From contig NZ_QXGS01000001.1 in NCBI RefSeq assembly GCF_003604215.1, forward strand, positions 434,001 to 498,000: a stretch of 64,000 nucleotides of DNA, given 5' to 3'. The position numbers were made by a program, and so were the translations under genes. The notes under the pieces were generated by a model, which did no database searches, had not been told where the DNA came from, and saw nothing but the letters and a program-made list of their open reading frames with translations. The first letter of the stretch is position 1; each line of letters begins with the position of its first letter. This stretch comes from Teichococcus vastitatis. Its GTDB lineage: Bacteria; Pseudomonadota; Alphaproteobacteria; Acetobacterales; Acetobacteraceae. This document shows, in pieces, positions 9,401 through 20,716 of the stretch.

Positions 9401-9628
9401 CGGGTGGATCTCGCCGAAGGCCAGGAAGCCGTGGCGGTTGCCGCCATATTCCACAAAGGCCGCCTGCAGGCTGGGCTCAACCCGGACCACCTTGGCCAGG
9501 TAGATGTTGCCCTTCAGCGGCTTCTTGTGTTCCGCCTCGACGTCGAATTCCTCGAGCCGGTTGCCGTCCAGCACCACCACGCGGGTTTCCTCGCTGTGGG
9601 ATGCATCGATCAGCATGCGCTTGGTCAT
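6461..9628 (-). CDS. rne: Ribonuclease E
   Basis: 1055 residues. This is the main endoribonuclease for mRNA decay and rRNA/tRNA processing and the scaffold of the degradosome. The S1 RNA-binding domain starts at about residue 37 but is interrupted by an acidic, alanine-rich insert (about 95-235), a pattern known in alphaproteobacterial RNase E. The DNase I-like catalytic domain has AIDVNSG (Asp457) and LIVIDFIDM (Asp500), the two Mg-binding aspartates. The zinc-link motif CPHCQG (Cys558, Cys561) supports tetramer assembly. The C-terminal third (about 660-1055) is low complexity with Arg-rich patches (RRRRRRRRRRGGRR) and Ala/Pro/Glu stretches, as expected for a disordered scaffold. It is divergent from the amidase gene and has a long 5' leader. 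Confidence 0.97.
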   Translation of the reverse strand: MTKRMLIDASHSEETRVVVLDGNRLEEFDVEAEHKKPLKGNIYLAKVVRVEPSLQAAFVEYGGNRHGFLAFGEIHPDYYQIPVADREKLLALQAQEADEDSDEDEDEDEVSDAEAEAMAEAIERFADADPQPRAAAEAAPEAAAEAAPPSSFSESHEPEHPRAVDPDQVTPRSQPMAMQDGRRSASPEELGGADLPPASDEEEDDEEGPPPETIGGRGRSENGESEDRAAQRIPPRFLRHYKIQEVIRRRQIMLVQVVKEERGNKGAALTTYISLAGRFSVLMPNSPKGGGISRKITSVADRKRLREVIQDLRMPRGMSMIVRTAGAGRPKPEIRRDCEYLLQLWDDIRERTLQSTAPALIYEEADLIKRSIRDVFGSGIEDIQVEGEDAFRQARDFMRMLMPQNERKIRLYRDGSVPLFARHGVDSQLDAMMSPTVQLKSGGYIVINQTEALVAIDVNSGRATRDRHIEDTALRTNLEAADEVARQLRLRDLAGLIVIDFIDMESSRHDAQVERRLKEALKHDRARIQVGRISHFGLLEMSRQRLRPSVTEHSFVTCPHCQGLGIVRSPESAALQVLRQIEEEGAKRRAAEICVHIASDLAIHLLNRRRERLSEIEARYGMVVQFRTDDTLLGPAIRIERLRAQTAVEAPTAPAALRMDYAPETEDEEEVAVAVPEAAVERAAEISGESPAEAGERPANGEAKADAKDDERGDGRRRRRRRRRRGGRREDGMPQDAAGNEAADPSGDEEDEEDGTAEQPAIPEAADAPQPHPEARPEPRPEAGRREEEGGFRRRSRRGNRRRPWEAGEQGPVEPQPAARYAGPTPADPFGGTLDDIFDAMAAAEEAAEQPAAQPPALPPVSAEVAPVLPVEPMAAPSTEPSGNQPAEPVAPEPVATQPEPEPQPAQDIPAVAEAVPAAEEAPAKPRRRTTRGKKAAEAPAEAAVEPAAEAKPRRTRKKAVAEAPTEVPAEASAEASVEAGAEPPPKPRRTRSKKAAAAPAAEPAPAPAAPEPAAPTVAKPAAAEPGEPVAAAPVQPVLIEAAPDAPKKRGWWKR

Positions 9629-10381
9629 GAACCGGGATGCTCCAGGCCACGGGCGCGGTCGCGCTTCCTGTGGCGGTCATGGTTGGGAAGGCCCGAGGCA
9701 GCGGGGTCGCGCAGGCGGCGTGGCGGATGGCATGCCATGCGGCTCTGGTTCCGACCTCTCGTCTCGGCGGGCCCTGTCCTCCGGGGATCAACCCGGGATC
9801 AGACAGGCCCGTTGTTGGGCGCGCCGCGCGCAGGCCCCGGAAATCCCGCCCGGCATCGCCTCGGCGACGCGCAACGGACAGGTCGGGCCAGCGGCAGGCA
9901 CGGGAGCGGAGCGGCGGACCGAAATCCGCGGCACCATCCGCGCCATGAGATCCAAGCCGGTGGAGCGGGCAAACGAAGCGCTGGCGAAGCCGGGCCGGCG
10001 GCCCCGATCATGGGGCGGCGTCCCTTGCCAGCTCCTCCGGGCCGCACCGTGCCAGGACCTGCCGGAAATGTGGCAAGGCCGCAGCAGGCCGGGCGGCCGC
10101 GCCCGGAACCTCCACCAGCGGGTTCGCCGCCGGGGCGCCCCACCATAGGCGCCCCCCTGTTCTTTCACAAGGCATTGCTGTGTTCAGATGTTACATGAAG
10201 TAATGCCGTGATCGCACCGCAAGGCCATGATACAGGCCTCTTTTCAGACTTACTGGGAGCGTGTGCCGTTGCAGCAGCACCGCTTGGTTCATACCATCCT
10301 AGGTTGATGATCGTGGCGGCGCGGGCAGGCACAGGGGGAACAGCCTGCCGGCACCGCGAATGTTTTGGGGGATGCCGCACC
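9629..10381. other. 753-bp divergent intergenic region between rne and the amidase gene
   Basis: No protein gene with convincing codon use is seen here. Positions 9629-10140 are GC-rich and would be the rne 5' leader if the promoter proposed at 10142-10170 is right. Positions 10141-10330 are clearly richer in A+T (for example the stretch around 10160-10205) and hold the likely promoters for both directions. I cannot identify a structured RNA family by eye. Confidence 0.5.
10142..10170 (-). promoter_or_regulatory. Candidate sigma-70-type promoter for rne
   Basis: On the minus strand TTGTGA (-35, 10165-10170) is followed after exactly 17 bp by TATGGT (-10, 10142-10147). Transcription would start near 10135, giving an rne leader of roughly 500 nucleotides. 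Confidence 0.4.
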
Positions 10382-11575
10382 ATGTCCAATCCGTCCGGGC
10401 CCTATTCGCCCGGCCCGATGCCGGTTCGCCGCCAGTTGCTGCGCGCCGGGCTGGGCTTGGCTGCCACCCTGTCCCTGATCGGCCGCGCGGAAGCCGCCGT
10501 CACCGCCGCCCGGCTGGTGCGGGATGGCCGCGCGGCACGGCTGAGCCTGACCCTCGGGCGCGGTGCCGAATGGCGCCTCTCGGCCCTGTTGCGGCCGGCG
10601 CGGCTGTTACTCACCCTGCCCGGCAGCCCCTGGCGCGCCGCATCGCGCCTGCCCGGCGCCGGGCCGGTGGCCGGGGCGCGCTGGGACGGCCAGCGATTGC
10701 TGATCGACCTGACCGGCGCCGTGGAGGTGCGGGCCAGCGGCGAAGGTGGCACGCTGTTGCTGGAGATCGCGCCCGGCGGCATGTCGGCCTACGCCAACCT
10801 GGCCCGTGACGGATTGTCCGGCCAGGTCGGCGGCGGCACCGCCATGACCGCTGCCCGCCCGGCCACCGCGGCGGCCCGCGACCGCCCCCTGGTGGTGCTG
10901 GACCCCGGCCATGGCGGCAAGGATCCGGGCACCATCGGCGTGCGCGGCACCCACGAGAAGCGGATCACCCTGGCCGCCGCCGCCGAGATGAAGCGGCAGC
11001 TGGAAGCCGGCGGGCGCTGCCGCGTGGCCCTGACGCGGTCGCGCGATGTGTTCGTGCCGCTGGACGGCCGGGTGGAATTCGCCCGCAAGCGCGGCGCCAC
11101 GCTGTTCATCTCGCTGCACGCCGATTCCGCGCCAGGGGCGCGCGGCGCCAGCGTCTACACCCTGTCCGACCGCGCCTCCGACTCGCTTTCGGCACGGCTG
11201 GCGCGAACCCAGAACAATGCCGACGCCGCCGGCGGGCTGAAGCTGCCGCCGGTGTCGCCGGAAGTGGAGCGCATCCTGTATTCCCTGGTGCGGCAGGAAA
11301 CCAAGATCGGTTCCGCCCGGCTGGCGCAGCACGCGGTGGATTCGCTGGGCCGCAGCGTGCCGCTGCTGCCCAACACCCACCGCCAGGCCGCCTTCGCCGT
11401 GCTGAAGGCGCCGGAAATCCCGTCGATGCTGGTGGAGATGGGCTTTCTCAGCGACCGGCGGGACGAGGCGGCGCTGAACCGCGCGCCATACCGTGCGCAG
11501 TTGTGCCGGGCGCTGACGGGCGCGGTGCATGGCTGGCTCGACCGGCACGAGGCCGGGCTGGCCTCGGCCGGCTAG
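10382..11575 (+). CDS. N-acetylmuramoyl-L-alanine amidase (AmiC-like, AMIN plus Amidase_3)
   Basis: 397 residues. It is a periplasmic zinc amidase that cuts the amide bond between MurNAc and the stem peptide, normally at division sites. The N-terminal signal carries a twin-arginine-like RRQLLRAGLGL (16-26), so Tat export is possible. Residues 40-140 resemble the AMIN septal-targeting domain. The Amidase_3 domain (168-390) shows the zinc ligands in LDPGHGGKDPG (His177), HEKR (Glu192) and SLHADS (His246), and the catalytic Glu in LVEMGF (Glu352). The ATG at 10382 directly precedes the signal. An amidase gene divergent from rne is a common alphaproteobacterial arrangement. It converges on secA with a 24-bp gap. 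Confidence 0.92.
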   Translation: MSNPSGPYSPGPMPVRRQLLRAGLGLAATLSLIGRAEAAVTAARLVRDGRAARLSLTLGRGAEWRLSALLRPARLLLTLPGSPWRAASRLPGAGPVAGARWDGQRLLIDLTGAVEVRASGEGGTLLLEIAPGGMSAYANLARDGLSGQVGGGTAMTAARPATAAARDRPLVVLDPGHGGKDPGTIGVRGTHEKRITLAAAAEMKRQLEAGGRCRVALTRSRDVFVPLDGRVEFARKRGATLFISLHADSAPGARGASVYTLSDRASDSLSARLARTQNNADAAGGLKLPPVSPEVERILYSLVRQETKIGSARLAQHAVDSLGRSVPLLPNTHRQAAFAVLKAPEIPSMLVEMGFLSDRRDEAALNRAPYRAQLCRALTGAVHGWLDRHEAGLASAG

Positions 11576-11599
11576 GCGGCGGACAAGCCGGGACGCGCC

Positions 11600-14344
<2,745 letters not shown>

Positions 14345-14569
14345 GGGGCTGAAACGATCTCCGAAGGCCGCCCCCACCCCGCTCGGCCCGCCGGATCGCC
14401 CTCCACCGGACAGGGAGGAGCGGAGGCGGGCCTGCGCGGGGCACGCCGGGTCATGAAGGATTGGCCACGGCAGGCGGCAGGATGCTTTGGCCGCAACAGA
14501 TAGGCGCCGGCCGGGCCAGGGTCAACGAAAGCCCTGGGATCAATGATGGGCCGACGCAACGTCCGGACG

Positions 14570-14592
14570 AAAAAGGGGCGCCGAAGCACCCC
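14570..14592 (-). terminator. Intrinsic terminator of the ATP-grasp gene
   Basis: Read on the minus strand, a 7-bp stem (GGGGTGC / GCGCCCC, one G-T pair) is closed by the very stable TTCG tetraloop and followed at once by five T residues (14570-14574). It lies about 40 bp beyond the stop at 14635. A second hairpin-forming CCGGCC repeat sits just upstream at about 14604-14629. Confidence 0.75.
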
Positions 14593-14634
14593 TCAGAAGC
14601 TTGTCCGGCCGGAAGCCCGGCCGGCCGGGTGGCC

Positions 14635-15615
14635 TCAGGCGGCGAGGCGCGCCGCGCGCCCCAGCTCCTGGCCCAGATAGGCGGCGAGCGCCCCGGGGCC
14701 GGAGCGCGGCGTGCCGGCGAGGCCGGCAACTTCCTCCGCACCGGCATTGTAGTTGGTGTTGGTGTTCACGTCATAGACCAGCGGGTTGCCCTCGGCATTG
14801 CGGATGAACTCCACCCCGGCCACGTCCACGCCGGCCGTGGCCAGGAAGGCCTCCAGCCGACCGCGCAACGGCGCCTCGATGCCGTCGGGCAGGATCGTGA
14901 AGCGTGGCGCGGGAGCCGGCGGCTGCTCGCCGGCGGGGCAGAAGGCGTCGCCCACGGCGCACACATCGGCCGGGCACAGCTCGAAACCGGCGGTGGTGTC
15001 CACCTCCACGGCGTAGACGAAGCGGCCGCCGACAAATTCGGCGCGGGTGATCACCGGTCGCGGCGCCCGCACATAGTCCTGCAGCAGCCAGATGCCGTCC
15101 ACCGGGGCCTCGTCGGCGGGCGCGGCCTCGAAATAGGCCGCCAGCGCCTCGGTCGAGGGAAACAGCCGCACGCCCAGGCCCTTGCCGCCGCGGTTCGGCT
15201 TCAGGATCACCGGGCCGGGCGCGAAATGGCGGCGCGCCGCTTCCACCACCGCCTGCGGCGCGTCCTGCACCATCACCGTGCGCGGCACCGGCAGCCCCAC
15301 CGCCTCCAGCGCCGCATATTGCCGGACCTTGGAGATTTCCAGATCCAGGGCGCGCGGGCCGTTCACCACACGGCGGCCATGCCGGGTCAGCCAGGCCAGC
15401 ACGCCCGCCGTCAGCTCGGCCGAATACCGGTGGCCGCGGGTGTGCGAGGAGGCGCTCATGCGGTTGTAGAACACGCCCTCCGGCGGCGCGGAGGCGAGGT
15501 CGAAGGTGCCGCGCGACAGGTCCAGCTCCGCCCAGGGCAGGCCGGCCCGATCAAAGGCTTCGGCCAGCGGCGGCAGCCAAGCGGGATTTTCGTGGATAAC
15601 ATGGATCCTGGACAT
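14635..15615 (-). CDS. ATP-grasp ligase (RimK/glutathione-synthetase-like), substrate unknown
   Basis: 326 residues. The ATP-grasp fold is supported by VILKPNRGGKGLGVRLF (nucleotide-binding lysine and glycine loop), the WLLQDYV strand and a C-terminal metal-binding FIRNAEGNPLVYDVNTNTNYN, where Glu/Asp/Asn would hold Mg-ATP. Members of this family join a carboxylate to an amine or thiol through an acyl phosphate, for example RimK-like glutamate ligases. No motif fixes the substrate. An ATG at 15663 is also in frame, but the 16 extra codons are AT-rich and unlike the gene, and they overlap a promoter-like region, so 15615 (MSRIHVIHEN) is preferred. It is divergent from the PpiC gene and has its own terminator. 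Confidence 0.8.
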   Translation of the reverse strand: MSRIHVIHENPAWLPPLAEAFDRAGLPWAELDLSRGTFDLASAPPEGVFYNRMSASSHTRGHRYSAELTAGVLAWLTRHGRRVVNGPRALDLEISKVRQYAALEAVGLPVPRTVMVQDAPQAVVEAARRHFAPGPVILKPNRGGKGLGVRLFPSTEALAAYFEAAPADEAPVDGIWLLQDYVRAPRPVITRAEFVGGRFVYAVEVDTTAGFELCPADVCAVGDAFCPAGEQPPAPAPRFTILPDGIEAPLRGRLEAFLATAGVDVAGVEFIRNAEGNPLVYDVNTNTNYNAGAEEVAGLAGTPRSGPGALAAYLGQELGRAARLAA

Positions 15616-15803
15616 GGTGGCGACGATCCTGATCGTGTTTTCGTTGGTATGGCTATCTTTCATCGTTGATAAGCGTGAACCACCCAGGGTTCAAGCCGCG
15701 CCGCTGTCACCTTTCGGCACATGTTTCGGTGCTGGTGCCGGTTGTGGCGGGTTTCCGCCTTCGCCATCTTGCGGTCGGTCCTTGTGAAGGCATATGCCGC
15801 CCC
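15616..15803. promoter_or_regulatory. AT-enriched divergent promoter region between the ATP-grasp and PpiC genes
   Basis: The interval 15585-15720 is markedly poorer in G+C than its surroundings. On the minus strand a weak TTCACG (15674-15679) and GATAGC (15652-15657) pair is spaced 16 bp. This would place the start of transcription just inside the longer reading frame and fits initiation of the ATP-grasp protein at 15615. The boxes are poor matches, so only the region is proposed. Confidence 0.3.
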
Positions 15804-16739
15804 ATGCGTTCGACCCGACTGACCCTTTCCGCCCTGGCCCTGCCCCTTCTGCTGGGCGTGGCTCCCGTTCTGGCCCAGAGCCCTGCGGCGACCCCGGCGC
15901 CCGCCCAGCCCGGCGCGCCGACGCCGGCGCCGGCCCCTGCCGCCGGGGCGGCAGTCGAGAACCCGGTGGTGGCGCGGGTGAATGGCGAGGAGATCCGCCT
16001 CGCCGACGTGCACGCGGCGGTGCAGACCCTGCCGCCGGAACTGCGCGGCGCTCCGGGCCCGATGTTGTTCCCGCTGGTGGTGGACCAGCTGGTGGCGCAG
16101 AAGGCCATCGTGTCCGCCGCCCGCGCCGAGAAGCTGGATCAGGATCCGGTGGTGAAGGACGCCATGCGCCGGGCCGAGGAGGAGCAGCTGCAGCAGGCGC
16201 TGCTGCGCCGCGCCGTCGCCCCGGCCTTGACCGACGAGGCGCTGCGCAAGCGCTACGACGCCGAGATCGCCGGCAAGCCGGGCGAGGAGGAGATCCATGC
16301 CCGCCACATCCTGGTGAAGACCGAGGAAGAAGCCCGCGCCGCGCTGGCCGAGGCCCGCAAGCCGAAGGCCGATTTCGCCGAGATCGCCAAGAAGCACTCC
16401 ACCGGTCCCGGTACTGAGCAGGGCGGCGATCTGGGCTTCTTCAAGCGCAGCGACATGGTGCCCGAATTCGCCGAGGCGGCCTTTGTCCTGAAGCCGGGCG
16501 AGATCAGCGCTGCGCCGGTGAAGACCGCGTTCGGCTGGCACGTCATCAAGGTGGAGGAGCGTCGCCAGGCCCCCGTTCCCAGCTTCGAGGAAGCGCATGA
16601 CCAGCTGCGCCAGGCCGCCTTCGAGGAAGCGGTGAACGAGGCGGTGGAGAAGTACCAGGCCACCGCCACGATCGAGCGCTTCAACGCCGATGGCTCGCCG
16701 CGCGAGGCGCAGCCGGCCACCCCCGCGCCGAAGCCCTGA
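15804..16739 (+). CDS. Periplasmic PpiC/parvulin-type peptidyl-prolyl isomerase
   Basis: 311 residues. A signal peptide (1-24, ending VLAQS) is followed by a Pro/Ala linker, a SurA/PrsA-like helical chaperone region (about 50-155) and one parvulin domain (about 160-260). The domain shows [34 protein letters not shown] and [10 protein letters not shown], all typical of rotamase folds. It likely assists folding of exported or outer-membrane proteins. The C-terminal tail is Pro/Ala-rich. The ATG at 15804 directly precedes the signal sequence. Its place between secA and argJ matches an arrangement I recall in other alphaproteobacteria. argJ follows after 86 bp on the same strand. Confidence 0.92.
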   Translation: MRSTRLTLSALALPLLLGVAPVLAQSPAATPAPAQPGAPTPAPAPAAGAAVENPVVARVNGEEIRLADVHAAVQTLPPELRGAPGPMLFPLVVDQLVAQKAIVSAARAEKLDQDPVVKDAMRRAEEEQLQQALLRRAVAPALTDEALRKRYDAEIAGKPGEEEIHARHILVKTEEEARAALAEARKPKADFAEIAKKHSTGPGTEQGGDLGFFKRSDMVPEFAEAAFVLKPGEISAAPVKTAFGWHVIKVEERRQAPVPSFEEAHDQLRQAAFEEAVNEAVEKYQATATIERFNADGSPREAQPATPAPKP

Positions 16740-16825
16740 TCCGTCGGGAGCGGGGCTCGCGCCCCCTCCCCACCCTTCCCGCTTTGCGGTATCGCTGCGG
16801 CGCTCAAGCCCAGAGGACGCCGCGG

Positions 16826-18061
16826 ATGGCCAAGGACCTGCCTGTCTCCCCCCTCGCCCAGGAATTGCCGGCCATGCCGCCGGTCGCGGGCGTGACGCTC
16901 GGCGTGGCGGCGGCGGGAATCCGATACAAGGGCCGCAACGACCTCACCCTCATGGAATTCACGCCCGGCACCACGGTGGCCGGCGTGTTCACCCGCAACA
17001 AATGCCCCGGAGCGCCGGTGGATTGGTGCCGCGCCGCGCTGAAGGGTGGCCGCGCGCGCGCCCTGGTGGTGAATGCCGGCAACGCCAACGTGTTCACCGG
17101 CAAGCCGGGGCGCGACGCGGTGAAGGCCACCGCCGATGCCGCGGCCGGGCTGGTCGGCTGCAAGCCGCGCGAGGTGTTCCTGGCCTCCACCGGCGTGATC
17201 GGCGAAACGCTGCCGCATGAGAAGCTGACTGCGGCCCTGCCGGCGCTGCACGGCACACTTGCCGCCGATGGCTGGGGCGAGGCGGCGCGCGGCATCATGA
17301 CCACAGACACCTTTCCCAAGGGCTGCGTGCGCACCGCCCGGATCGGCGAGACCGAGGTGACGTTGGCCGGCATTGCCAAGGGCAGCGGCATGGTGGCGCC
17401 CGACATGGCGACCATGCTGTGCTTCATCGCCACCGACGCCAAGATTCCAGCCGCCGCGCTCCAGGCCATGCTGGCGAAGGGCGTGGATGCGAGCTTCAAC
17501 CGCACCACGGTGGATTCCGACACCTCGACCAGCGACACGGTGCTGGTGTTCGCCACCGGCCAGGCGAAGCATGCCCGCGTGCCGGCCGAGGGCGGCAAGA
17601 TGCTGAAGGATTTTGCCCGCGCCTTGAATGAGCTGCTGCTGGACCTCGCGCTCCAGGTGGTGCGCGATGGCGAAGGGGCGCAGAAACTGGTGCGCATCGA
17701 CGTCACCGGCGCCACCACGGCGCGTTCGGCGCAGAAGATCGCCATGGCCATCGCCAACTCGCCCCTGGTGAAAACCGCTATCGCCGGCGAGGACGCCAAT
17801 TGGGGCCGCATCGTCATGGCGGTCGGCAAGGCCGGCGAGCCGGCGGAGCGCGACCTGCTCTCGGTGGCGGTGGGCGGCACCTGGATGGCCCGCGAGGGCG
17901 GCGTGGTGCCGGGCTATGACGAGGGCCCGGTGGTGACGCACATGAAGGGGCGCGAAATCGAGATCGCGGTGGATATCGGCCTTGGCAAGGGCCGCGCCAC
18001 CGCCTGGACCTGCGACCTGACGCATGGCTACATCGACATCAACGGGTCGTATCGGAGCTGA
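16826..18061 (+). CDS. argJ: Bifunctional glutamate N-acetyltransferase/amino-acid acetyltransferase
   Basis: 411 residues. ArgJ recycles the acetyl group from N-acetylornithine to glutamate in the cyclic arginine pathway and often also makes N-acetylglutamate from acetyl-CoA. The protein is made as a precursor that cuts itself before the nucleophilic threonine. That site is visible as [15 protein letters not shown] (cleavage between Ala195 and Thr196). [18 protein letters not shown] and TTDTFPK are further family motifs, and the C-terminal [11 protein letters not shown] is typical. GAGGA lies 8 bases before the ATG at 16826. argD and argF, the next enzymes of the route, lie about 40 kb away in this window. 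Confidence 0.97.
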   Translation: MAKDLPVSPLAQELPAMPPVAGVTLGVAAAGIRYKGRNDLTLMEFTPGTTVAGVFTRNKCPGAPVDWCRAALKGGRARALVVNAGNANVFTGKPGRDAVKATADAAAGLVGCKPREVFLASTGVIGETLPHEKLTAALPALHGTLAADGWGEAARGIMTTDTFPKGCVRTARIGETEVTLAGIAKGSGMVAPDMATMLCFIATDAKIPAAALQAMLAKGVDASFNRTTVDSDTSTSDTVLVFATGQAKHARVPAEGGKMLKDFARALNELLLDLALQVVRDGEGAQKLVRIDVTGATTARSAQKIAMAIANSPLVKTAIAGEDANWGRIVMAVGKAGEPAERDLLSVAVGGTWMAREGGVVPGYDEGPVVTHMKGREIEIAVDIGLGKGRATAWTCDLTHGYIDINGSYRS

Positions 18062-18119
18062 GCCCCGGCGCCCCGGGCACCACCGGCCCGCCGCACCTTC
18101 CGTCTGCCGGGCGCGCAGC

Positions 18120-19145
18120 TCAGCCGAGATGCAGCGTCAGCAGGATCAGTTCGTGGTCGCTCAGCACGGTGCCGTCCGGGGCCAGCGCCGGTACCACCGC
18201 TGGCTCCCCGGCGCGCAGGCCGCGGGTGCAGAACCAGTCCAGCTGCCGGGTGCCGCAGCCGGCGCTCCAGTGGCTCGGCCGCGTGGTCGGCGCGGCGCGG
18301 TTGCAGGCGGACCAGTCGTAGCCGCGGGCGATCGCCTCGGCGAACAACGTCTCACGCGCGTCGCCGAGGCCGCCCTCGGCCTCCACCGCGGTGTTCAGGT
18401 CGCCGCCGATCACCACCGGCAGGGCACCGGCGCGGGCCTCGATGGCGTCGAGCAGGAAGCGCATCTGCCGGGCGCGCCCCGGGAAATCGGCGCGGCTCTC
18501 TAGATGCACGGCGCAGCCGATGAAATCCTGCCCGGCATGGGTGAAGGTCGCCGCCACCGCCATGCGGTTGCCGATGCGCCGCTGGCCGCCCTTGGCGTCG
18601 ACATACCAGTCGGCCTCGTCCAGCAGCCGCACCACGAAGGGGTCGCGCGCCGGCAGCGCGCTGGTGAAGCCGTTGCCGTGGAAGCCGAGCCTGTGGTCCG
18701 GCGCGTTGCCGGCCCGGGCGAAGGGCGCCGGCATCACCGCCAGCTCCAGGAACTCCACCGCGAAGCCGTGGGACTGGCCGAGCAGCGCCGCCACATCGGC
18801 GGTGGTGTGGCGCTGGAAGGTGCGGTGCAGCCCGTTATCGACCTCGCTGAGCAGCGCCAGGGATACACCGTGCCGCGCCAGCAGCGCCGCCGAGGCTTCC
18901 GGGTACAGGCACCGCTCCAGGTTCCAGGCGGCGATGCGCAGCGGGCCTTCCGGCGCCGGCCGGGTGACCCGCCCGCCGAGCTCGACCTCGCGGAAGGCAG
19001 ACAGCGCGGCCATGGCGGCATCATGCGCGTCCCGCTCAGGCGGCAGGGTGCGCAGCTTGGCCATCTGACCGGAACTGACCGGCGTCAGCGCCGGCCGGGC
19101 GGTGGTGAACGGGCCGATGAACGGCGCGGGGGCGATGTCCGACAT
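18120..19145 (-). CDS. Endonuclease/exonuclease/phosphatase (EEP) family protein
   Basis: 341 residues of the DNase I-like EEP superfamily. Motifs are IAAWNLERC (Asn for metal binding), LLSEVDNG (catalytic Glu), VVIGGDLNT (Asp and Asn) and the final LSDHELILL (Asp-His pair). No signal peptide is evident. The superfamily includes exonuclease III, phosphodiesterases and sphingomyelinases, and nothing here points to one substrate. The ATG at 19145 gives MSDIAPAPF. It is on the same strand as accA, 59 bp downstream of its stop, so co-transcription is possible. Confidence 0.8.
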   Translation of the reverse strand: MSDIAPAPFIGPFTTARPALTPVSSGQMAKLRTLPPERDAHDAAMAALSAFREVELGGRVTRPAPEGPLRIAAWNLERCLYPEASAALLARHGVSLALLSEVDNGLHRTFQRHTTADVAALLGQSHGFAVEFLELAVMPAPFARAGNAPDHRLGFHGNGFTSALPARDPFVVRLLDEADWYVDAKGGQRRIGNRMAVAATFTHAGQDFIGCAVHLESRADFPGRARQMRFLLDAIEARAGALPVVIGGDLNTAVEAEGGLGDARETLFAEAIARGYDWSACNRAAPTTRPSHWSAGCGTRQLDWFCTRGLRAGEPAVVPALAPDGTVLSDHELILLTLHLG

Positions 19146-19204
19146 GGACGGCCGAGTAGACGCGGGCTGTGATGCGGCGATGACGCGCGCATGACGATCC
19201 GGCG

Positions 19205-20161
19205 TCAGACCACGCCAGAGCGGCCCATCTCCAGGAACTTCTCGCGCCGGCGCGCCTTCAGCGTGCCGCCATCCAGCGCCAGCAGCGGCTCCAGCGAGGC
19301 CCAGACCTTGTCGCCCACCGCCTGCACGGTGGCGGCGGCATCGCGATGCGCGCCGCCCAGCGGCTCCGGCACCACGCCATCGACCAGCGCCAGGCGGGAC
19401 AGGTCCTGCGCCGTCAGCTTCAGCGCGTCGGCCGCGGTCGGCGCCTGCGCCGCGTCGCGCCACAGGATGGAGGCACAGCCTTCCGGGCTGATCACGGAAT
19501 AGATCGAATGCTCCAGCATCAGCACCCGGTCGGCGGCGGCCAGGGCGATGGCGCCGCCCGAGCCGCCCTCGCCGATGATGGTGGCGACGAAGGGCACCGG
19601 CGCATCGAGTCCGGCCTCGATCGAGCGGGCGATGGCCTCCGCCTGGCCGCGCGCCTCGGCCTCGACTCCGGGAAAGGCGCCGGCGGTGTCGACAAAGGAA
19701 AGGATGGGCAGGCCAAAGCGGCCGGCCAGCTCCATCAGCCGGCGGGCCTTGCGGTAGCCTTCCGGCTTGGCGGACCCGAAATTGTGCCGGATGCGGCTCT
19801 CCGTGTCGGTGCCCTTCTCGGTGCCCAGCACCATCACCGCCTGGCCACGGAACCGGCCCATGCCGCCCACCACCGCGGCGTCATCGGCGAAGGCGCGATC
19901 GCCGGCCAGCGGAATGAAGCCCTCGATCAGCGCGTCCACGTAGGTCAGGCATTTCGGCCGCTCCGGGTGGCGCGCCACCTGGGTCTTCTGCCACGGCGTC
20001 AGCTTTGCATAGGTCGCCTGCAGCAACTTTTCCGCCTTGTCGGACAGCTTGCCGACTTCCTCGGCCACGTCGATGCCGCCGGCATTGGTGGTGCGGCGCA
20101 GTTCCTCGATCTTGCCTTCCAGCTCGGCAAGCGGCTTCTCGAAATCCAGGAAGTGACGCAT
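19205..20161 (-). CDS. accA: Acetyl-CoA carboxylase carboxyltransferase subunit alpha
   Basis: 318 residues. With AccD it forms the carboxyltransferase that moves CO2 from biotin to acetyl-CoA, the first committed step of fatty-acid synthesis. The N-terminus MRHFLDFEKPLAELEGKIEEL, the TPWQKTQVARHPERP stretch and GEGGSGGAIALAAADRVLMLE are characteristic, and LSFVDTAGAFPG is a crotonase-fold oxyanion region. Length fits the family. The ATG at 20161 begins the conserved N-terminus. It lies in a minus-strand run: 48-residue protein, xerD, GFA-family gene, accA, EEP gene. Confidence 0.97.
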   Translation of the reverse strand: MRHFLDFEKPLAELEGKIEELRRTTNAGGIDVAEEVGKLSDKAEKLLQATYAKLTPWQKTQVARHPERPKCLTYVDALIEGFIPLAGDRAFADDAAVVGGMGRFRGQAVMVLGTEKGTDTESRIRHNFGSAKPEGYRKARRLMELAGRFGLPILSFVDTAGAFPGVEAEARGQAEAIARSIEAGLDAPVPFVATIIGEGGSGGAIALAAADRVLMLEHSIYSVISPEGCASILWRDAAQAPTAADALKLTAQDLSRLALVDGVVPEPLGGAHRDAAATVQAVGDKVWASLEPLLALDGGTLKARRREKFLEMGRSGVV

Positions 20162-20251
20162 CGCGATCCCGTCTTTGGCGGCACCCGGAAGCTTGGGCGC
20201 GGAAAGCGGGTGGCCTAGCGCAGACGCGGCGTCAAGGCCAGCCAGCACCGC

Positions 20252-20647
20252 TCAGCCGGGATAGCGCTCGAAGCCCGGCAGCGCGTCCAGCCTGTCCATC
20301 CACGGCAGCCGCTCGGCCAGCTGGATCTGCGCGCCGGGCGGCAGGGCGGCGGGATCGTCCAGCGTGCCGCTCTGCACGTCCACCATGCCGGGCAGCATGG
20401 CCTCGTTCACGTAGAACAGGCCTGTGCCGCATGCGGCGCAGAAGCGGCGGCGGCCATGCTCGGAGGAGCGGTATTCCCGGGGTTCGCCCGTGACCTGCAG
20501 GTGCTGGGCCGGCACCATCACCCAGCCCACCATGGGCGCCCCGGCATGGCGCCGGCAATCGCCGCAATGGCAGAGCGCGTGGTGCAGCACCTCCATCTCC
20601 GGCATGGCGTAGTGGATGGCCCCGCAATGGCAGCGTCCGGTGAGCAT
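20252..20647 (-). CDS. GFA (glutathione-dependent formaldehyde-activating)-family zinc protein
   Basis: 131 residues. It shows the Cys pattern of the Gfa/Mss4-like fold: CHCG (6-9), CHCGDC (26-31) and FCAACGTGLFY, which bind structural and catalytic zinc. In characterised Gfa the protein binds glutathione and formaldehyde, but most family members have no proven function. GPREYRSS and PAALPPGAQIQL fit the family. It lies on the same strand between xerD and accA, with about 70-90 bp on each side. Confidence 0.85.
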   Translation of the reverse strand: MLTGRCHCGAIHYAMPEMEVLHHALCHCGDCRRHAGAPMVGWVMVPAQHLQVTGEPREYRSSEHGRRRFCAACGTGLFYVNEAMLPGMVDVQSGTLDDPAALPPGAQIQLAERLPWMDRLDALPGFERYPG

Positions 20648-20716
20648 CAGGCAACCTCAGGGATGGTGACGCCGCGATCCTGGCACGGCCGGGAACCTGC
20701 TGTCGCGCGGGACCGG

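Noticed and set aside
15616-15663. Longer N-terminus for the ATP-grasp protein from 15663
   Set aside because: Those codons are AT-rich and unlike the gene, and they sit in a promoter-like area.
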